From: Alphaproteobacteria bacterium
GTDB taxonomy: Bacteria; Pseudomonadota; Alphaproteobacteria; UBA11222
Assembly: GCA_003454415.1 (NCBI GenBank)
Contig: DMKG01000257.1
Location: 13,766 to 21,472, forward strand
Reading direction: 5' to 3'
DNA length: 7,707 nucleotides
The notes beneath the pieces are model-generated. The model had not been told where the DNA came from and searched no databases. It saw only the letters and a program-made list of their open reading frames with translations. Made by a program: the position numbers and the translations under genes. This document shows positions 1-5,246 of this stretch, one piece after another; positions within the stretch are counted from its first letter, which is position 1; each line of letters opens with the position of its first letter.

Positions 1-731
1 ACCAGCGTTGCGCGCGCCGCCTCTGCGGTTCGCACAGGCTCCGTAAAAGCGAGGCGCGCAAACCGTCCCGCCAGGGCAAGGTCGCAGCCCTCCGGATCGA
101 AACCCGCCATGCGCCAGCCGCCTTTCGCCTCACCCAAAAGGGTATGGGCATAGTGCAGAATGGCGTCCTTATGATCTGCATTCATATGCGACAGAATGCC
201 GGCTTCGGCCAGCGAGAGTTCTTCCCACTGTTCTTTGGGCAAGCGCAGATCAGCACCCTCCAGCCACTCAATCCGGCCAAAACCCCCCACCAGCAGCGCC
301 CGCTGGGGGGTCAGGCGGTAAAAGCTGAAATCTGCGAAATCCGCATAATCCGCGGCGCCGGGATGGCGGGCCAGAAATCTGCTTCTGTCCAGAGGAATCT
401 CGGACGCGGGCGTGGGCTCGATCGCCCCCAGCAGGCTGAGCCTTGCGCCCATCAGGGGGTTTTGCAGTCCGGCCGTGTTTTCATATAGCAGGGCTGCGCG
501 CGGATCCTGCGCCAGATTGCGTGTGTGCGCCGCCAGCCGCGAAAGCAGCAGGATGGGTCTTGCGTCGGGATGGGTGGCGCTCAGCACCAGGCTTGCGAAC
601 GGCGCCCCCGACATGGGGTCATCCGGACCCAGCAGAGTGCCCAGCGTAGCGGTGCGCGCCCCGCGCATCAAATGGCGCGCCTGCGCCGCAGGGGAAAAAT
701 CTTCAAGAGCCGGTAAAGCAGGCATGGACAT
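1..731 (-). CDS. HugZ-like haem/FMN-binding split-barrel protein with C-terminal DUF2470 (3' end cut by window)
   Basis: About 243 residues are read on the minus strand with no stop before the window edge. The product begins MSMPALPALEDFSP. The N-terminal part (about residues 15-160) resembles the pyridoxamine-5'-phosphate-oxidase-like split barrel: RTATLGTL, then PFASLVLSA, ILLLSRLAAHTRNLAQDPRAAL and later FYRLTPQRALLVGGFGR. The C-terminal part carries the DUF2470 signature HMNADHKDAI (residues 182-191; bases 159-188). This order is that of the HugZ family, whose studied members bind or degrade haem; others are FMN-binding proteins of unknown role, so haem oxygenase activity is inferred only. 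Family members are about 250 residues, so probably only a few C-terminal residues are missing. The start is ATG at 731, chosen because GGAG lies 8 bases upstream; a second ATG two codons later is possible. It is divergent from chvI. Proteins of this type are usually cytoplasmic, and no signal peptide is seen. Confidence 0.9.
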   Translation of the reverse strand, partial: MSMPALPALEDFSPAAQARHLMRGARTATLGTLLGPDDPMSGAPFASLVLSATHPDARPILLLSRLAAHTRNLAQDPRAALLYENTAGLQNPLMGARLSLLGAIEPTPASEIPLDRSRFLARHPGAADYADFADFSFYRLTPQRALLVGGFGRIEWLEGADLRLPKEQWEELSLAEAGILSHMNADHKDAILHYAHTLLGEAKGGWRMAGFDPEGCDLALAGRFARLAFTEPVRTAEAARATL

Positions 732-739
732 CCCAGTGA

Positions 740-743
740 CTCC
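740..743 (-). promoter_or_regulatory. Ribosome binding site of the HugZ-like gene
   Basis: GGAG on the minus strand sits 8 bases upstream of the ATG at 731. It decides the start, because the same frame stays open to a TAA at 867-869 but contains no ATG, GTG or TTG upstream of 731. Confidence 0.6.
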
Positions 744-918
744 AATCCGAAGTTCGTCACACGCATCTGCCAGGACCGAACGGGCTTCCGCTTCATAGGG
801 GTCACCAGCAAATATCTGATTCCTGCGTGGTTTAAGGATTTGAAGTTGCCGTAAGCTGTCGCCACATTAATATCGGCGGCTTCAAATCCACCACACGGGA
901 AGGAAAAGCTAAAATCTG

Positions 919-928
919 ACGATATCGT
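919..928. repeat. Perfect 10-bp palindrome ACGATATCGT
   Basis: ACGATATCGT is its own reverse complement and lies in the AT-rich centre of the divergent spacer, about 110 bp upstream of chvI and 188 bp upstream of the HugZ-like start. It could be an operator, but a 10-bp palindrome can arise by chance. Confidence 0.4.
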
Positions 929-929
929 G

Positions 930-976
930 AAAATAGCGTGTTTTCGCCACAATTTCGCTTTAGTTCCCGCTATTTT
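930..976. repeat. Inverted repeat AAAATAGCG / CGCTATTTT upstream of chvI
   Basis: AAAATAGCG (930-938) is exactly complementary to CGCTATTTT (968-976), separated by 29 bases, and the right arm runs into three more T residues. As RNA it could form a 9-bp stem followed by a U run; as DNA it could be a paired protein-binding site. The long loop and the low G+C content of the stem make an efficient intrinsic terminator unlikely. Confidence 0.45.
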
Positions 977-984
977 TTTGTTTA

Positions 985-1000
985 TGGCGTTTATTGGCGT
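985..1000 (+). repeat. Direct repeat TGGCGT with 10-bp period upstream of chvI
   Basis: TGGCGT occurs at 985-990 and again at 995-1000, exactly one helical turn apart and about 40-55 bp before the chvI start. A related GCGTGTTT occurs at 936-943 and 997-1004. OmpR/PhoB-class regulators commonly bind direct repeats with a 10-11 bp period, so this is a candidate autoregulatory site. That role is inference; no known consensus was matched. Confidence 0.35.
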
Positions 1001-1024
1001 GTTTGTCAGGACGGAATTGAACTC

Positions 1025-1031
1025 AAGGGGG
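1025..1031 (+). promoter_or_regulatory. Ribosome binding site of chvI
   Basis: AAGGGGG lies 7 bases before the ATG at 1039, a good Shine-Dalgarno match that fixes the chvI start. Confidence 0.65.
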
Positions 1032-1038
1032 CCCAGAT

Positions 1039-1749
1039 ATGGCTGTCGTAGCGCTGGTCGATGACGACCGGAACATTCTCACCTCTGTCACGATCGCTCT
1101 GGAAGCGGAAGGGTTTGAAGTCCGCAGTTATACAGATGGCGCCGCGGCGCTGGCGGCTCTGGACGCCAAAGCGCCGGATATGGCGGTGCTGGACATCAAG
1201 ATGCCACGCATGGATGGCATGGAGCTGTTGCGACGGCTGCGCCTCAAGCACAATTTCCCCGTCATTTTCCTGACATCCAGGGATGATGAACTGGACGAGG
1301 TGCTGGGGCTGAAAATGGGCGCTGACGATTATATCCGTAAGCCCTTTTCACAACGCCTTCTGATCGAACGCATCCGCGCGGTCCTTCGCCGCGTGGAAAG
1401 CGTATCCTCCCGCAGCGAGACAGCCGAAGACGCAAAGCCCATGGTGCGCGGGCCGCTGGTTCTGGATCCGCACCGCCATACCTGCAGCTGGCAGAATAAG
1501 GACGTGACGCTGACGGTTACCGAGTTTCTGCTGTTGCAGGCGCTCGCCCAGCGGCCTGGGCATGTGAAAAGCCGTGATCAGCTCATGGATGTGGCGTATG
1601 ATGATCAGGTCTATGTCGACGACCGCACCATCGACAGCCACATCAAAAGGCTGCGCAAGAAATTCAAAATGGTGGATGATTCGTTTTCCGCCATTGAAAC
1701 TCTGTATGGCGTCGGCTACCGCTATAATGAGGCTGGGACCCGAAACTGA
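1039..1749 (+). CDS. chvI: ChvI-type OmpR-family DNA-binding response regulator
   Basis: This 236-residue protein has the full OmpR/PhoB layout. The receiver domain (about 1-120) shows the acidic pocket D8-D9-D10, phospho-acceptor D52 in [12 protein letters not shown]79 and K101 in IRKPFSQR. The winged-helix DNA-binding domain (about 145-232) shows [32 protein letters not shown] and the terminal YGVGYRY. The stretch [18 protein letters not shown] and the [15 protein letters not shown] segment are characteristic of ChvI, the regulator partnered with ChvG. In Rhizobiales that system controls envelope, acid and host-associated responses; whether the same regulon applies here is inference. The protein is cytoplasmic. 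It is followed immediately by its kinase gene, and the stop TGA (1747-1749) overlaps the likely kinase start region. Possible autoregulatory repeats lie upstream. The ending extends four residues (GTRN) past the usual family end near YNEA. Confidence 0.95.
   Translation: MAVVALVDDDRNILTSVTIALEAEGFEVRSYTDGAAALAALDAKAPDMAVLDIKMPRMDGMELLRRLRLKHNFPVIFLTSRDDELDEVLGLKMGADDYIRKPFSQRLLIERIRAVLRRVESVSSRSETAEDAKPMVRGPLVLDPHRHTCSWQNKDVTLTVTEFLLLQALAQRPGHVKSRDQLMDVAYDDQVYVDDRTIDSHIKRLRKKFKMVDDSFSAIETLYGVGYRYNEAGTRN
1735..1749 (+). promoter_or_regulatory. Coupled chvI stop / candidate CTG start of the kinase gene
   Basis: CTG at 1746-1748 overlaps the chvI stop TGA (1747-1749) as CTGA, the same geometry as the common ATGA coupling. 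GGGA at 1735-1738 lies 7 bases upstream. The kinase frame contains no ATG, GTG or TTG between its upstream stop (TGA 1728-1730) and GTG 1863. An ATG at 1727 is out of frame and its reading ends at TAG 1766-1768. A CTG start is therefore inferred, not shown. Confidence 0.35.
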
Positions 1750-3395
1750 AAGAGCTGCTGTTCAATAGGCGCCAAGCGCGCTCGCAAAATCCGCAGCCTG
1801 AAAACCGCGCTCCGCGCAGGCCCAGGCGATGGCGTCTTTCACCGCTGACACGGCAAATCCTGGTGGTCAATATCGTTGGCATTGGGCTGTTCGCCGCGGG
1901 CGCGCTCTATCTGAATCAGTTTCGCACGGGTCTTATAGAAACGCGGGTGCAATCCCTGACCATCCAGGCTGAAATCATCGCCAGCGCCATCGCGCAAACC
2001 AGTGCGCGCGGGTTTGACCGGATGCAGATCAATCCCTCGCTGGCGGCGCAGATTCTGAACCGGCTTGTGCTGCCGACGCAAACCCGCGCCCGGCTGTTTA
2101 CCCAGGACGGCCTGATGATCGTAGACAGCCGGGATATACTGACGCCGGAGCCGGTGCGCAGCTATCCGCTCGAAGCCCCTAATGAGAATCAGGATCTCGC
2201 CAGCAGGATCGAGGAGTTTTATTCGGCTATCGTAAATCGCCTGACGTCTCTCCGCCGGCCGCTCTACCGGGAAAGCGACGCGCGAGACGCAACGGAATAT
2301 GTCGAAGTCATGCTGGCTTTGCAGGGAAACGCGGCGAACGCCGTGCGGGAGAACAGCATGGGGGAGCCTATATTGAGCGTCGCCGTGCCGGTACAGCGCT
2401 TCAGGATGGTGCTGGGCTCACTCATGCTAACCACGGAAGCGGGCGACATCGATGAAATCGTCAGCGCGGAACGTCGCAATATCGTGCAGGTGTTTCTGGT
2501 GGCGCTGGCGGCGGGCATTGTGATGTCGGCGGTGATGGCTGGGACCATCGTGCGCCCCATCCGGCGGCTTGCGGAAGCGGCGGAAGGGGTCAGGAACCGT
2601 AAAAGCGGCCGCTCCGGGATTCCCGATCTCAGCAAACGCGGCGATGAAATCGGCGATCTTTCCGCCGTATTATCCGATATGACCGCAACGCTGTATGACC
2701 GAATCGACGCCATCGAGCGTTTCGCGGCGGATGTCGCCCATGAGATCAAAAACCCTCTGAGTTCGATCAGCAGCGCGGTCGAAAGCCTGCCGCGCGTGAA
2801 GGATCCGCAGACCCGGGAAAGGCTGCAACAAATTCTGCAGGAGGATGTGAGGCGGCTGGATCGTCTGATCAGCGACATCTCCCAGGCTTCCCGGCTGGAC
2901 GCGCAACTTTCCAGAACCCCGCTGGAGCCCGTCGATCTGGCTTCGCTGCTGCGGGCGCTGTGCGAGATCTATGAGGAAACCCGCGAAAACACCCCCCGAT
3001 TACAGCTGAACATCACGCCGGGAGAAAAATTCACTGTGCAGGGCAGTGAAGGGCGCATCGGTCAGGTCATCCGCAATCTGCTGGAAAACGCCATATCCTT
3101 CAGCCCGCCGGGCGGCGTGATCAGAATTGCGCTCATACGCGAAGGGCGCAGCATCAGCATTTCTGTAGAAGATGACGGGCCGGGCATACCGGAGGAAAAT
3201 CTGGAGACGATTTTCGAGCGGTTCTATACCGAACGTCCCCAGAGCGAGGCGTTCGGCCAGCATTCGGGGCTTGGCCTGAGTATTTCCCGTCAGATCGTCG
3301 AAACCTATGGCGGCAAGCTCATTGCTGAAAACAGGCGCGCCGGGGATGGCGAAATCCTCGGCGCGCGCTTTACCGTCAGATTTACGGCAGGGTGA
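1746..3395 (+). CDS. chvG: ChvG-type membrane sensor histidine kinase (start uncertain; first canonical start GTG 1863)
   Basis: Membrane histidine kinase partnered with ChvI. Read from CTG 1746 it has 549 residues; from GTG 1863, 510. I prefer the longer reading because the extra codons give a basic N-terminal tail ending [13 protein letters not shown] directly before TM1 ([17 protein letters not shown]), matching the cytoplasmic-plus-TM1 segment of ChvG proteins. No good ribosome site precedes GTG 1863. In order, numbered from CTG: TM1 (about 38-57); periplasmic stimulus-sensing domain (about 60-240) opening with [22 protein letters not shown]2 (about 246-270); HAMP from [17 protein letters not shown]-box [15 protein letters not shown] with phospho-histidine H332; N-box [15 protein letters not shown]1 [10 protein letters not shown]-box ERFYTERP; G2 [13 protein letters not shown]. 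All catalytic motifs are intact. It phosphorylates or dephosphorylates ChvI at the inner membrane. No hprK or PTS gene follows, unlike rhizobial loci; a convergent gene ends 3 bp away. Confidence 0.9.
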   Translation: MKELLFNRRQARSQNPQPENRAPRRPRRWRLSPLTRQILVVNIVGIGLFAAGALYLNQFRTGLIETRVQSLTIQAEIIASAIAQTSARGFDRMQINPSLAAQILNRLVLPTQTRARLFTQDGLMIVDSRDILTPEPVRSYPLEAPNENQDLASRIEEFYSAIVNRLTSLRRPLYRESDARDATEYVEVMLALQGNAANAVRENSMGEPILSVAVPVQRFRMVLGSLMLTTEAGDIDEIVSAERRNIVQVFLVALAAGIVMSAVMAGTIVRPIRRLAEAAEGVRNRKSGRSGIPDLSKRGDEIGDLSAVLSDMTATLYDRIDAIERFAADVAHEIKNPLSSISSAVESLPRVKDPQTRERLQQILQEDVRRLDRLISDISQASRLDAQLSRTPLEPVDLASLLRALCEIYEETRENTPRLQLNITPGEKFTVQGSEGRIGQVIRNLLENAISFSPPGGVIRIALIREGRSISISVEDDGPGIPEENLETIFERFYTERPQSEAFGQHSGLGLSISRQIVETYGGKLIAENRRAGDGEILGARFTVRFTAG

Positions 3396-3398
3396 GCG

Positions 3399-3872
3399 TC
3401 AGGTTCTGCGGCTCAGCAGATGCTGCAGAAGCGATGCGCTGGGTTCTCCGTCAACGGTCAGACCGTTGTCATGCTGATAGGCGCTGATGGCGTTACGGGT
3501 GCGCGGCCCATAGACGCCATCCGCGGGACCTGGATTATAGCCCGCCCTGTTCAGGGCTGACTGCACATCCTCTACCAGAGGTGAAGAGGCCGGCGTGACG
3601 CGGGACGCGCCATGGGCATGCCCGCCGCCATCACTGACAGAGCCAAGATTGATCTGCTTCTGGTTTGTCACGGCGCCCGTGACAGCGCCAACGCCAGCGC
3701 CGATCGCCGCGCCCTGCAATACGCTCAGGCCGGTTACGGCCCCAACGACCGCGCCAGCGCCAGCGCCAATCGCTCCGCCGCTTAATGCGCGCTCCTTCGG
3801 GGCCGTGCCGCAGGCAGCCACCGTAAGGCCGAGCGCCACCACCAGGAAATGACCTGCTACGGATTTTCTCAT
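3399..3872 (-). CDS. Glycine-zipper lipoprotein with C-terminal peptidoglycan-binding domain
   Basis: A 157-residue exported lipoprotein. The signal peptide MRKSVAGHFLVVALGLTVAAC ends in lipobox VAAC with the lipidated cysteine at 21; the following glycine rather than aspartate suggests outer-membrane sorting. Residues 32-69 form a glycine zipper made of two near-identical units, AIGAGAGAVVGAV and AIGAGVGAVTGAV, which probably inserts into or packs at the membrane. A polar linker with GGGHAHG follows. Residues 97-157 resemble PG_binding_1 (DVQSALNRAGYNPGPADGVYGPRTRNAI and later LTVDGEPSASLL), which could tether the outer membrane to the cell wall. The start is ATG 3872, chosen for AAGGAG 6 bases upstream and the clean signal peptide; an 11-residue longer reading from 3905 would spoil the signal peptide. 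It is convergent with the ChvG gene, with stops 3 bp apart and no room for a separate terminator. The exact function is unknown. Control by ChvI is a guess from the neighbourhood. Confidence 0.9.
   Translation of the reverse strand: MRKSVAGHFLVVALGLTVAACGTAPKERALSGGAIGAGAGAVVGAVTGLSVLQGAAIGAGVGAVTGAVTNQKQINLGSVSDGGGHAHGASRVTPASSPLVEDVQSALNRAGYNPGPADGVYGPRTRNAISAYQHDNGLTVDGEPSASLLQHLLSRRT
3669..3773 (-). repeat. Two-copy internal repeat encoding the glycine zipper
   Basis: Residues 34-46 (bases 3735-3773) and 56-68 (3669-3707) of the lipoprotein differ at only two of 13 positions, with a 22-residue (66-bp) period. This suggests internal duplication of one zipper unit, though glycine-zipper selection alone could produce similar sequences. 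Confidence 0.6.
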
Positions 3873-3878
3873 CGTGTT

Positions 3879-3884
3879 CTCCTT
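3879..3884 (-). promoter_or_regulatory. Ribosome binding site of the lipoprotein gene
   Basis: AAGGAG on the minus strand lies 6 bases upstream of ATG 3872. It is a near-ideal Shine-Dalgarno that selects this start over the upstream in-frame candidate at 3905. Confidence 0.75.
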
Positions 3885-3945
3885 CGCTGAAATGGTGAAA
3901 GTCAATTAAGTGTTGCGAATCAGCACCCGCCGGAAAATCGTTCCG

Positions 3946-3975
3946 TGTATATGGTAACAAACAAACATCCCGCAA
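3946..3975 (-). promoter_or_regulatory. Candidate promoter of the lipoprotein gene
   Basis: On the minus strand TTGCGG (3970-3975) and TATACA (3946-3951) are 18 bases apart and could be -35 and -10 boxes about 75-100 bp upstream of ATG 3872. Both boxes are imperfect, so this is a weak call by eye. Confidence 0.3.
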
Positions 3976-4003
3976 GCCCCGCACGTTACACAACTCATTA
4001 CAG

Positions 4004-4013
4004 ACAAATTTGT
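4004..4013. repeat. Perfect AT-rich palindrome ACAAATTTGT in the lipoprotein/macro-gene spacer
   Basis: ACAAATTTGT is its own reverse complement, about 100 bp upstream of the macro-domain gene and 130 bp upstream of the divergent lipoprotein gene. Just downstream lie -10-like TAAAAT (4021-4026) and GATAAT (4031-4036) on the plus strand, so the palindrome would sit near a promoter -35 region. Operator function is inference. Confidence 0.4.
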
Positions 4014-4051
4014 AGCTGATTAAAATGCTGGATAATGGCAATATTAAGGTG

Positions 4052-4091
4052 GCCTTTCACCGCAATTGGGTCACAAAATGCGGTGAAGGGC
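4052..4091 (+). promoter_or_regulatory. Strong 13-bp hairpin in the leader of the macro-domain gene
   Basis: Bases 4052-4064 (GCCTTTCACCGCA) pair with 4079-4091 (TGCGGTGAAGGGC) in 13 consecutive pairs, one of them G-U, closing a 14-base loop. The hairpin ends 19 bases before ATG 4111. No U run follows, so it is not a classical terminator. It could act as an RNA leader structure affecting translation or stability, or as a DNA operator. No known riboswitch fold was recognised. Confidence 0.55.
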
Positions 4092-4110
4092 GCCAGAACA
4101 GGCTGAAGGG

Positions 4111-4635
4111 ATGGAAAAGCGCATCGAACTCCTTGAAGGGGATATTACCCGGGTCCGGGTGGACGCCATCGTGAATGCCGCCAATGCCCAGCTTCGCGGC
4201 GGCGGCGGCGTGGACGGGGCGATCCACCGTGCGGCTGGCCCGCAATTGCTGACGGCGTGCCGGGCGATTGGCGGCTGTCCTACCGGACAGGCGGTTGCAA
4301 CGGGGGCTTATCTGCTTCCGGTGAAATTCATTTTTCACACGGCCGGTCCGGTATGGCGGGGCGGAGGAGAAAATGAGGATGCGCTGCTGGCGGGCTGTTA
4401 CCGTTCCTGCTTTGACCTTGCACGGGAGCACGCCATCACTTCGATCGCGTTTCCCGCCATCAGCACGGGAGTTTACGGATTTCCGCCTGACCGCGCGGCG
4501 CGGATAGCGGCACGCGAAAGCAGAGCCTATCTGGAAGCGGGCGGCGGCATGAATCGCATTTTATTCGTGGCTTTTGACGGTGAAGCGCTGGCCATTCTGA
4601 CGAAAGGCTTTGCCGAAATTTTTCCCGCCCAATGA
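4111..4635 (+). CDS. Macro-domain protein, likely ADP-ribose / O-acetyl-ADP-ribose hydrolase (MacroD/YmdB-like)
   Basis: This 174-residue protein is a single macro domain of typical full length. The motifs are in order: GDITRVRVDAIVNAAN (N25), the catalytic-loop motif GGGGVDGAIHRAAG (residues 30-43, D35), FHTAGPVW, and the diphosphate-binding loop ISTGVYGFP (S118-T119-G120). These are the marks of the MacroD/YmdB class, whose studied members deacetylate O-acetyl-ADP-ribose or remove ADP-ribose from acidic residues. Substrate specificity here is inferred. The protein is cytoplasmic, with no signal or membrane segment. ATG 4111 is the only start in frame after TGA 4084-4086. The ribosome site is poor: GAAGGG abuts the ATG and only AGG lies at normal distance. 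The stop is 9 bases before the PAS gene, so the two are probably co-transcribed. A strong hairpin lies in the leader. Confidence 0.93.
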   Translation: MEKRIELLEGDITRVRVDAIVNAANAQLRGGGGVDGAIHRAAGPQLLTACRAIGGCPTGQAVATGAYLLPVKFIFHTAGPVWRGGGENEDALLAGCYRSCFDLAREHAITSIAFPAISTGVYGFPPDRAARIAARESRAYLEAGGGMNRILFVAFDGEALAILTKGFAEIFPAQ

Positions 4636-4644
4636 GATCAAGAT

Positions 4645-5223
4645 ATGGCCGGACCCTACCGCAATGAAACCCGTGCGCTGCTGAAATTATGGCGGCAGTT
4701 TCGCGGTGAAAAACGGCTTCCCAACCAGAACGATATCCGTATGGCGGAGCTGGAGGCCTATCTTCCCAATATTTTTATCCTCGATGTGGAAGCGCCAGAC
4801 CGCTTCATCGTGAAACAGGCAGGCGCAATCATCATTGCCCAGTCGGGTGGGCACGATGTGACGGGATTGAACATTCTTGACTTGGCCGATCCCGAATTCC
4901 GGGAGCGATTGATGGCCCGTGTGGGCATGATTTTCAAGTTCGGTTACGCCGCTTGCACGCATACGGGCGTGCTGACTCTGGATGGCCGTTTCAAACGTAC
5001 GGAAAATCTGATGCTTCCCGTAGAAAACACCGGGGAAAGTTTCCCGCAGGTGTATGGCGTCATTTATTATGCGGATGGGCGGGATGAAACGGCAATGCTT
5101 GAAAGCGTTATTCCCGTTCCGCAAATTCTTGATGAGAGCTTCATTGATCTGGGAAGCGGTTACGCGGCCGTGATTGACGCCGGTGAACTCCCCTTCAGCG
5201 CCTTTCCGGGAAATAAGGAATAA
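4645..5223 (+). CDS. Single-domain PAS protein (PAS_5 family)
   Basis: A 192-residue soluble protein that matches the alphaproteobacterial PAS_5 family in pattern. It opens with a helical segment (TRALLKLWRQFRGEKRLPNQNDI), then an alpha/beta PAS core at about 35-155: LEAYLPNIFILDVEAP, RFIVKQAGAIIIAQSG, the helix DPEFRERLMARVGMIF, and late strands around TENLMLPV and VYGVIYYAD. No kinase, GGDEF, EAL or helix-turn-helix output domain is attached, so it is probably a sensory or adaptor protein acting through partners. Ligand and function are unknown. It begins 9 bases after the macro-domain stop with only a weak Shine-Dalgarno (AGATCAAGAT region), suggesting translational coupling. It converges on valS across an 18-bp gap. 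The family assignment rests on sequence pattern without a profile search. Confidence 0.8.
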   Translation: MAGPYRNETRALLKLWRQFRGEKRLPNQNDIRMAELEAYLPNIFILDVEAPDRFIVKQAGAIIIAQSGGHDVTGLNILDLADPEFRERLMARVGMIFKFGYAACTHTGVLTLDGRFKRTENLMLPVENTGESFPQVYGVIYYADGRDETAMLESVIPVPQILDESFIDLGSGYAAVIDAGELPFSAFPGNKE

Positions 5224-5230
5224 CGCAGGC

Positions 5231-5246
5231 GCTGATTCCGATCAGC
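5231..5246. terminator. Small perfect hairpin between convergent PAS and valS stops
   Basis: GCTGAT (5231-5236) and ATCAGC (5241-5246) form a 6-bp stem around loop TCCG, overlapping the valS stop codon (5242-5244 on the minus strand). The stem is short and neither side has a proper U run; the minus-strand side is moderately T-rich (about 5212-5225). It may serve as a weak bidirectional terminator or 3'-end stabiliser, or be incidental. Confidence 0.3.

Larger units (their letters stand above)
732..1038. other. Divergent intergenic region between the HugZ-like gene and chvI
   Basis: About 307 bp without a convincing gene, which should hold both divergent promoters. The part from about 860 to 1005 is clearly more AT-rich than the flanking genes. 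It contains a 10-bp palindrome, a 9-bp inverted repeat and short direct repeats, listed separately. I could not identify a confident -35/-10 pair on either strand. A 94-codon minus-strand frame over 668-952 overlaps the HugZ-like start in another frame and shows no recognisable protein features. Confidence 0.6.

Noticed and set aside
412..798. 128-codon plus-strand open frame opposite the HugZ-like gene
   Set aside because: The minus strand encodes a recognisable split-barrel plus DUF2470 protein across this stretch; the plus-strand product is low-complexity Ala/Ser/Arg.
732..869. In-frame upstream extension of the HugZ-like gene (open to TAA 867-869)
   Set aside because: The 45 upstream codons contain no ATG, GTG or TTG, and a good GGAG site precedes ATG 731, so the extension is most likely chance even though some of it looks protein-like.
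668..952. 94-codon minus-strand frame overlapping the HugZ-like start
   Set aside because: It runs out of frame into the HugZ-like coding region, has no family resemblance, and the spacer part is AT-rich with regulatory-type repeats.
930..979. Possible intrinsic terminator from the AAAATAGCG inverted repeat and T run
   Set aside because: The stem is AT-rich with a 29-base loop and no plus-strand gene ends upstream, so a terminator is unlikely; it is kept only as a repeat.
2264..2878. 204-codon minus-strand open frame inside the kinase gene
   Set aside because: It lies entirely opposite the intact, motif-complete ChvG frame and its serine/arginine-rich product has no recognisable domain, so it is a codon-usage shadow.
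3631..4041. 136-codon minus-strand frame over the lipoprotein gene and spacer
   Set aside because: It overlaps the lipoprotein in another frame and yields an Arg/Trp/Gly-rich sequence without features, while the lipoprotein frame has a ribosome site, signal peptide and domain.
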